Shown here in pieces: positions 37,367 to 42,754 of a stretch of DNA of 42,754 nucleotides. A program made the translations under genes and the position numbers. The notes beneath the pieces are model-generated. The model was not told the origin of the DNA. It did no database searches and saw only the letters and a list, made by a program, of their open reading frames with translations. Position 1 is the first letter of the stretch; each line of letters begins with the position of its first letter. This stretch comes from Prevotella sp. (GTDB taxonomy: Bacteria > Bacteroidota > Bacteroidia > Bacteroidales > Bacteroidaceae): contig JAFSYY010000030.1 in the NCBI GenBank assembly GCA_017455845.1, positions 1 through 42,754 of the forward strand. Direction: 5' to 3'.

Positions 37367-40300
37367 AGAACGACACATTCACACCGAAGGTGATCTTCCG
37401 CAGGTTAGGATAGCGCCCGTAGGTGCCGCCATAACTGGCCCACGACTTTCCCGGATAGGGGTTGTAGAGGTAGAGTGCGTTCTGCACGGTGAGGTTCAGG
37501 CGCACATTGCTTATGCCTACGGGCTTGAGCCACTGCTTTGGCAGGCTGTAGGCCAGCGACACATTCCTCAGGGTTACTTCGGCCGCATTGACGAGCCAGA
37601 AACTTGATGCCTGCTCGTTGATGCTGCTGTACTTCATGTTCGGGTAGGCCGCGTCGATGTTGCGTGGCACGGTGACGTTGCCACTGGCATCGTAGATGTC
37701 CTCGTAGACAAACATGTCGCTCCAGAAGGAAGGCACGTTCTGGTACTCTATATCGTCGGCCGACTTACGGAAATCGGTCTGCACAATGTTGTAGGCACCC
37801 CATGAGGCGGCCAACTGTGCCGTCAGCGAGAGGTCGCGCCACGAGCCGCCGAAGTTCATGGTGAAGCCGTAGGGGTTGTTGGAGAACTTCGACAACTGTA
37901 TATAGTCGTTCTGATTGATCTTCCCGTCGGGGCCACCGTAGTTGCCCGTGCCGTCGTTGTCGCCATGCACGTCGGCATAGATGAGGGTGCCGGGATGGAT
38001 GTCGTCGATGGTCTTGCCGAAGTAGGTGGTGATATTGTTCTCGGCAAAGTATTCCTGTATCTCCTGGTAACTGCGGAACATGCCGAGGCACTTCAGGCCC
38101 CACACGCCGCGGTCCATGCGCTCGCCCTTGACCATGCTGTCGAACTCAGGCGTGGCGGGGAACGGACCCTCCAGAATCTTGTTGTCGTTCCAGCCGGTGG
38201 AGAACTTCACCCAGTAGGTCCAGTCCTTGCCTATCTTGTCGCGCCAGCCCAGGTTTAGTTCCCATCCCCAGTTGTCCACGGCACCGTAGTTCTCGGGCGA
38301 GGCCTGCGTGCCCACGGTGGTGGGGAAGAGCGAGGTGCCGGTATAGGTCATGAACATATCGCGGCCACGGTCGTAGTAGTAGTTGAAGTCTACGGAGAGG
38401 CGTCCGTCGAGGAAGCGCATGTCGAGACCCACGTTGGTCTTGTAGTTCTTGTCCCAGTGCACGCCGGGGTTGACGCCGCGCGCGGGCATCACCGAGCCTG
38501 CTGCTACGGGTGTGTTGGAGGTCGTCTCTCCGAAGACGGCACCCTTGTCGAGGTCGCGGTTGTACTGCTGCCTCCAGAGGAAGGCCACGATGTTGTCACG
38601 GCCCAGGTAGCCCCAACTGGCACGTACTTTCAGGAAGTTGACCCAGGGCAGTGCCTGCTGGAACCATTTCTCCTCGCTCAACACCCATCCGGCACTGACA
38701 CTGGGGAAGTAGCCCCATCGGTTCTCGGGTGCAAACTTCGAGCCGTTGCCGTCGGCACGGAAGAGGAACTCCAGCAGGTACTTGTCGGCGTAGGCGTAGT
38801 TCAGGCGGGCCACATGCGAGAGCATGCCGCCCACGCCACGGTTGAACGAGGTGGCCTGGTCGCCTGTTGCCGACTTCGACTGTCCGTCGGTATAACTCAC
38901 GGGGTCGGTAATCTCGCCCGTCAGGTCTTCCCACTCGTTCTCCGAGCGCTCCAGGGTGTAGAGTGCGCTGACGTCGTGCTTACCCCACTTGCGGGCATAC
39001 TGCAGGGTGAGGTTCAGTTGGTAGGAGTCGTTGCGCTGCATGGTGCGGCTGAGCAGGCTGCCGTTGTTGAGCGTCAGCGTGGTGAGCGTCGTGGCGTTAT
39101 ACCAGTCGGCAGTGTTCTGTCCGGCCCAGGTGTAGAGGTGCGGATAGTCGGCGTTGCGCTCCTTCAGCATATAGACATCCATAAAGGTCTTCATGGTGTT
39201 GCTCTCGGAGTTGTTGATGGTCTTCGAGTAGGAGATGCGGGCGGTGAGTCCCTGCAGCGGCTTGATGAAGCCGAGGTCCAGCGACAGTGCGCCGTTGATG
39301 GTCATGTTGTTGGTCCTGTTGCGCACATAGTCGTCGCAGTTTTGCACAGCCTCGAAGTTATAGAGGCGGGCATCGCTCGTAGGTATGGTGTTCTGCATGC
39401 CTGAGTAGACCAGCGGATAGCCGTCTACGCTGCTGGGCACGAAGGGCAGGTGGGTCATCAGGTACTTATAGTCGCCGTCGGTGCCGCCGCCCTTGGCAAT
39501 GATGGCATTGTTCTTCTTGCCGTAGTCGCCGCTCACCTCGAGGGTGGCCTTGACATACTTGCCCACGTTGGTGGTCATGCCGGCGCGGTAGTTCCAGCGG
39601 TCGTAGTCCAGTTTGCCGATGTTGCCGTCCTGGTTGTAGTATGCCACATTGGCAAAGTAGGTGGCGTTGTCAGAGCCGCCGCTCACGTTGATGCTGTGGC
39701 GGTGGGTCAGCGCGGCACGCCACTCGTCGTCGAGCAGGTCGTAGTTCAGGTTCTTCATCTGCTCCAGTTCGTTCTGCTGGAACAGCACGCGGGCGTTGTC
39801 TACATAGTCTTTCGTGGCGGTGCCGGCAGCGGTGACGGCGTTCCAGATGCGACCGTAGTCGTAGGCACTGAGCATCTTCGGGGTGAAGGTGGCGTCGGTC
39901 CAACCCAACTGGCCGTTGTAGGAGATGCGCGGTGCACCGGCCTTGCCCTTCTTCGTCTTCACGAGGATGACACCGTAGGCCGAGCGTGCGCCGTAGACGG
40001 CGGCGGCAGCGTCCTTCAGCACGGTGATGCTCTCCACCTCGCTGATGTCGAGGTTGTTGAAAGCCGTCTCAGTGGAGATGAAGTCGTCGATGACGTAGAG
40101 CGGCGAGGCGTCGGGGTCGCCGCCGTTGGTGGCACCGGGCGTGTTCGCAGTGTTGGCCCCGGCGTTACGTATCTGCAGCGAGGGGCTCTGACCCGGGCGG
40201 TAGGCACCGGCACCGCGGCTGACGCTCACGCCGTTGAACTGTCCGGTGAGGGCATCGCCTAACGAACCGACGGAGAGGTCTTTCAGATCCTCTGCCGAGA

Positions 40301-40655
40301 TGGCTTCCACGGCACCCGTCACGTTTTTCATCTTCTGCGTGCCGTAGCCCACGACGACAACCTCGTCGAGGCTCTGGCGGTCTTCCTGCAGTTTCACGGT
40401 GCCGCCAGTGGTCTCTACGGCCACATAGCCAACATAACTGACGGTAATCTTCGACTTCTCGGGCACCTCGAGGCGGTAGTTGCCGTCGAAGTTGGTCACG
40501 GTGCCTATCTTGGTGCCCTTAACTTGCACGGTGGCGCCGATAACGGGCTCGCCCGTCTCGTCGTAGACCGTGCCGGTGACAACCTTGTTCTGTGCCAGCG
40601 CGGACATACTGAACATCGCGCCGAGACAGAGAGTGATGATATGCTTCCTACTCAT
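37365..40655 (-). CDS. susC: SusC/RagA-type TonB-dependent outer membrane receptor
   Basis: A 1096-residue glycan importer. A signal peptide ends at MSALAQ and a carboxypeptidase-like beta-sandwich (about 24-100, VTGTVYDETGEPVIGATVQV, SYVGYVAVE) follows. The TonB/plug motif region is LDEVVVVGYGTQKMKNVTGA and the plug reads LYVIDDFISTETAFNNLDIS and VLKDAAAAVYGARSAYGVIL. A 22-strand barrel occupies most of the remainder, ending YPNLRKITFGVNVSF. All hallmark motifs are intact, although PDASPLYVIDD in the plug is slightly extended. It pairs with SusD immediately downstream; a 153-bp spacer with a long inverted repeat separates it from the lipoprotein gene upstream. Confidence 0.97.
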   Translation of the reverse strand: MSRKHIITLCLGAMFSMSALAQNKVVTGTVYDETGEPVIGATVQVKGTKIGTVTNFDGNYRLEVPEKSKITVSYVGYVAVETTGGTVKLQEDRQSLDEVVVVGYGTQKMKNVTGAVEAISAEDLKDLSVGSLGDALTGQFNGVSVSRGAGAYRPGQSPSLQIRNAGANTANTPGATNGGDPDASPLYVIDDFISTETAFNNLDISEVESITVLKDAAAAVYGARSAYGVILVKTKKGKAGAPRISYNGQLGWTDATFTPKMLSAYDYGRIWNAVTAAGTATKDYVDNARVLFQQNELEQMKNLNYDLLDDEWRAALTHRHSINVSGGSDNATYFANVAYYNQDGNIGKLDYDRWNYRAGMTTNVGKYVKATLEVSGDYGKKNNAIIAKGGGTDGDYKYLMTHLPFVPSSVDGYPLVYSGMQNTIPTSDARLYNFEAVQNCDDYVRNRTNNMTINGALSLDLGFIKPLQGLTARISYSKTINNSESNTMKTFMDVYMLKERNADYPHLYTWAGQNTADWYNATTLTTLTLNNGSLLSRTMQRNDSYQLNLTLQYARKWGKHDVSALYTLERSENEWEDLTGEITDPVSYTDGQSKSATGDQATSFNRGVGGMLSHVARLNYAYADKYLLEFLFRADGNGSKFAPENRWGYFPSVSAGWVLSEEKWFQQALPWVNFLKVRASWGYLGRDNIVAFLWRQQYNRDLDKGAVFGETTSNTPVAAGSVMPARGVNPGVHWDKNYKTNVGLDMRFLDGRLSVDFNYYYDRGRDMFMTYTGTSLFPTTVGTQASPENYGAVDNWGWELNLGWRDKIGKDWTYWVKFSTGWNDNKILEGPFPATPEFDSMVKGERMDRGVWGLKCLGMFRSYQEIQEYFAENNITTYFGKTIDDIHPGTLIYADVHGDNDGTGNYGGPDGKINQNDYIQLSKFSNNPYGFTMNFGGSWRDLSLTAQLAASWGAYNIVQTDFRKSADDIEYQNVPSFWSDMFVYEDIYDASGNVTVPRNIDAAYPNMKYSSINEQASSFWLVNAAEVTLRNVSLAYSLPKQWLKPVGISNVRLNLTVQNALYLYNPYPGKSWASYGGTYGRYPNLRKITFGVNVSF

Positions 40656-40696
40656 AATATATGTTATACTTATATGTTTCTAAACACTTAATCTTT

Positions 40697-40805
40697 TTCT
40701 TTTACCACGAATTTATCAAATTACACGAATTGGACGAATTATTACTAATTCCACAAATTACAACTTCGTGATAATTCGTGTAATTCGTTCAATTCGTGGT
40801 TAAAA
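40697..40805. repeat. Inverted ACGAATT word repeat upstream of susC
   Basis: Words such as CCACGAATT, TTACACGAATT and GACGAATT on the left are mirrored by AATTCGTGTAATTCG and AATTCGTGGT on the right. Together they form an imperfect hairpin of about 40-bp arms filling most of the 153-bp spacer. No clear -7 box is visible, so susC is probably cotranscribed with the gene upstream and this structure could tune the ratio. Confidence 0.8.
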
Positions 40806-40808
40806 GAA

Positions 40809-42299
40809 TCATTCGTTGTACCAGCGTGGATCTCCCTGTCCGGCCTCCTGCTGTTCGGCGGCAGGAGTGAAATCACTGTTGGCAGGATTGATTTGCGGGT
40901 CGTTGGTGAGCCACAGCCCGGGGTTCTTGATGCCCGTCTGCTTGTCGCTGGCATCGGCACCGTCGCGCCAGCAGGTGTTGTTGTTCACGTCCCATTCGGG
41001 GTAGTCGCTGTTCTGGCCTTTGTTCAGGCCGGTGAGGAAGTTGGGCTTGCCACAGTCCACGACGATGGTGTTCTTCAGCGTGTAGTGGTGCTGCGTCTGA
41101 CCGTTGTGGTAGTCGCAGAAGTTCTTGCCATAGGCAATGTTGCAGAGCGTGCAGTTGGTGATGCTGACATAGCGCTGCTCGTCGTCGCCCAGGTCCTTGG
41201 GTCGCCCGCCGTGCTGTATGAAGAACACGTCGGTGTGCTCACGCGAATAGACGGTAGAGTTCTTGATGGCGAAGTCGGTGATGAAGCCCGACTTCATATA
41301 GACGAAGGCAGCGGTGTTGGCTGTCTCGGCGGTCTTGTCGAGTTCAACGATGCTGTTCGACACGTTGACCACGCGCACGTCGTACTTCGCCGTGTTCGTG
41401 GCCACGATGCTGGTGCCCAGTCGGGATATGTTGCAGCCCTGCACCACGACGGGGTCTACGATGAAGTAGTAGTTGGCCGTCTTCGTCGTGGGGTAGCAGT
41501 TGAGCAGCGAGTCGGCAGGCTCGTCGCTCAGCGAGATCAGCGGCTTGCTGGTGGCTGCGGCATCGATGTTCAGGTATTTCAGGGTGAAGCCGGCGAAGGT
41601 CTCGAAGTAAGAGCCGGCCTCCATGACGATGTTGGCGTAGTTGGCCTTCGACGAGGAGCGCAGCGTCACCTGGTGGCCGCCGAAGTCAATCTTTCCCGAC
41701 ACGGTGTAGGTGCCGCCGGGGGTCAGGTCGTAGCACAGGTGGCTGGTGCTGTCGGCAGGGATGGGGTTGGCCTCGAACCATGCCTTCAGGTCGCCCTCGG
41801 GAATCTCGGCGAAGGTGGGCAGGAAGGTGTTGAACTTCAGTTCCGTGGTCTCCTGTGCCTCGCGGTTGTTGTATTTCGCGTTGCCCAGGGTGCGGATGCT
41901 GAGGCTGTAGTTGGTGTCCTCCTCGCGGCTGGCGGTCATGCTGCAGCCGTCGATGCTGTCGCTCTTGACAAGTTGCGGGCTGTCGGGGTCGTTAACGTTG
42001 TAGAGGGCCACAGAGTAGCCGCCGGCACCATAGACGACGGGCCACGTGATGGTCATCGAACTGCCGTCGGCACTCGACACTACCTTGATGTCGCTAGAGG
42101 CGGGCGACTGCAGCGTGGCGTTCTGCACCTTGGGGCTCCATGTCTCGTCGCCATCGTAGTGGTCGGCGCAACTCTGAGTGAGAAGGGGCATGGCACAAAG
42201 CAGCATGCCGCTCCCCAGCAGCCAGGCGAGCGAACGGCTGCGGGCAGACGAGCAAAACTCGGGAATGAGGCTCCTCCTTGATTTTTGATTCTTGTTCAT
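40809..42299 (-). CDS. Surface lipoprotein with Fn3-like and DUF4957/DUF5123-type beta-helix domains
   Basis: A 496-residue probable glycan-binding lipoprotein. The lipobox is LLTQSC (Cys44) after an unusually long basic leader. A fibronectin-III-like domain (about 60-150: SMTITWPVVYGAGGYSVALY) is followed by a short beta-helix (about 190-460: YTVSGKIDFGGHQVTLRSSS, YLNIDAAATSKPLISL, FITDFAIKNSTVYSREHTDV, DVNNNTCWRDGADAS). These I assign to DUF4957 and DUF5123, which accompany SusC/D in pectin loci. In most loci such proteins follow SusD; here it precedes SusC and is probably the first gene of the operon. Confidence 0.8.
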   Translation of the reverse strand: MNKNQKSRRSLIPEFCSSARSRSLAWLLGSGMLLCAMPLLTQSCADHYDGDETWSPKVQNATLQSPASSDIKVVSSADGSSMTITWPVVYGAGGYSVALYNVNDPDSPQLVKSDSIDGCSMTASREEDTNYSLSIRTLGNAKYNNREAQETTELKFNTFLPTFAEIPEGDLKAWFEANPIPADSTSHLCYDLTPGGTYTVSGKIDFGGHQVTLRSSSKANYANIVMEAGSYFETFAGFTLKYLNIDAAATSKPLISLSDEPADSLLNCYPTTKTANYYFIVDPVVVQGCNISRLGTSIVATNTAKYDVRVVNVSNSIVELDKTAETANTAAFVYMKSGFITDFAIKNSTVYSREHTDVFFIQHGGRPKDLGDDEQRYVSITNCTLCNIAYGKNFCDYHNGQTQHHYTLKNTIVVDCGKPNFLTGLNKGQNSDYPEWDVNNNTCWRDGADASDKQTGIKNPGLWLTNDPQINPANSDFTPAAEQQEAGQGDPRWYNE

Positions 42300-42383
42300 A
42301 AAGAAAATTAGTTATTAAGTTTATACATGTATAGTCTTATGTCTTTAGGACGCATCACATCGCCATTTGTAACCATCTCTTAG

Positions 42384-42421
42384 AAAAAAACGGCCGCCGA
42401 TGCTCACGCACCAGCGGCCGT
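42384..42421 (-). terminator. Rho-independent terminator of the small-protein gene
   Basis: On the minus strand ACGGCCGC (42421-42414) pairs with GCGGCCGT (42398-42391) around a 15-nt loop and is followed by a run of T (42390-42384). It isolates the 57-residue gene from the carbohydrate locus. Confidence 0.85.
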
Positions 42422-42453
42422 ACTAAAACATTATATAAAAACTTTACTACACG

Positions 42454-42478
42454 CCCTGCCGCTTTTCCCTCGGCAGGG
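42454..42478. repeat. Hairpin after the small-protein gene
   Basis: CCCTGCCG (42454-42461) pairs perfectly with CGGCAGGG (42471-42478). A GC-rich block with a GCTGCGGCCGCGGCAGC palindrome follows up to about 42530. Confidence 0.5.
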
Positions 42479-42537
42479 GTGCTCGGCTGCGGCCGCGGCA
42501 GCGCCGGCAAGACGGCGTGCGGCGGCCGTAAAGGGGG

Positions 42538-42711
42538 TTAGTCCTCGTCGTCCCAGAGGCTGCTGCTGCGGCCGTAAGAAACGTCGGTGCTTGTGTATTC
42601 GTCGCCAGGTGCTCCTCCTGTGGCAACACCGCCTTGCGATGCTTCAAGCAGATGCTGTGTGTTGACGACCTTTACAAGAATTGTTTCCGGTGATTGATAT
42701 ATCTTTTTCAT
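42538..42711 (-). CDS. Small 57-residue protein of the MKKxYxxP type
   Basis: The product is MKKIYQSPETILVKVVNTQH, then LLEASQGGVATGGAPGDEYT, then STDVSYGRSSSLWDDED. I recall short Prevotella/Bacteroides proteins with the same start (MKKxYxxPxxxxV), an LLxAS-like middle and an acidic Trp-containing end, often in several genomic copies and of unknown role. The gene has an AAAGGAA ribosome-binding-like stretch about 12 bases upstream and its own terminator downstream, so it is a monocistronic gene. The N-terminal part could be a leader with a cleavable tail, but no maturation gene is visible in the window. Confidence 0.7.
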   Translation of the reverse strand: MKKIYQSPETILVKVVNTQHLLEASQGGVATGGAPGDEYTSTDVSYGRSSSLWDDED

Positions 42712-42754
42712 AATCTTTGTTCCTTTCTGATTTGTTAATACTTTGCTTTTTCAA

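Noticed and set aside
42447-42647. A 66-codon minus-strand frame overlapping the small protein
   Set aside because: It is a different frame from the 57-residue ORF, is Arg/Pro-rich from the GC block and has no upstream signals.

Overview
The window looks like a Bacteroidota chromosome, most likely Prevotella or a close relative. The signs are a SusC/SusD pair inside a carbohydrate-utilisation locus, promoters of the TAnnTTTG (-7) / TTTG (-33) type, few Shine-Dalgarno sites, and strong lineage-type matches (flavodoxin with DUF2023, DUF6078, DUF5123/DUF4957, DUF3826, DUF6298). The genus is an inference. I saw no tRNA, rRNA, insertion sequence or CRISPR array.

Layout. 1-2400: the start of a secreted GH2 enzyme cut by the left edge (minus), an internally deleted FMN-reductase remnant, a 122-bp palindromic repeat, and a flavodoxin/DUF2023 operon (minus). 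2408-7034: a four-gene MacAB-TolC-type efflux operon (plus). 7035-8540: a non-coding stretch around one DUF6078 gene. It holds a strictly phased array of GGTC-N7-GACC palindromes, a terminator, a second array of about 22-bp period, and a long direct repeat on both sides of the gene. 8540-15855 (plus): a glycine-zipper lipoprotein, acpP-fabF, rnc and a DMT exporter, then sufC-sufD. Most spacers here hold long inverted repeats. 16010-42299 (minus): a large polysaccharide utilisation locus. In transcription order it has a DUF5123-type lipoprotein, SusC, SusD, a beta-helix/DUF6298 protein, an ECF sigma factor with a 40-codon ORF, a TIM-barrel/DUF3826 fusion, GH127, a GH141-like/GH67-like fusion, a GH43-like/GH2/malectin fusion and a GH2 beta-galactosidase. 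42538-42711: a 57-residue small protein with its own terminator.

Function. The locus probably imports and trims arabinose- and galactose-containing side chains, as in pectins. SusC/D and the lipoprotein would bind and import glycan, the secreted or periplasmic hydrolases would trim it, and the sigma factor may control expression. Substrate is inferred from family content only.

The most unusual property is repeat architecture. Many unrelated short words (for example GTAGTTAAAG, GAATGAAGA, GTGAGAGG, AAATTAAAAA, ACGAATT, GAAATGA, TGCATTATG, AGTTCAT) form tandem and inverted arrays. They fill spacers, supply start and stop codons, and sit in frame inside at least seven proteins, including SufD and RNase III. 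The best single candidates for something undescribed are the phased palindrome array upstream of DUF6078 and the 43-bp perfect inverted repeat directly upstream of rnc.
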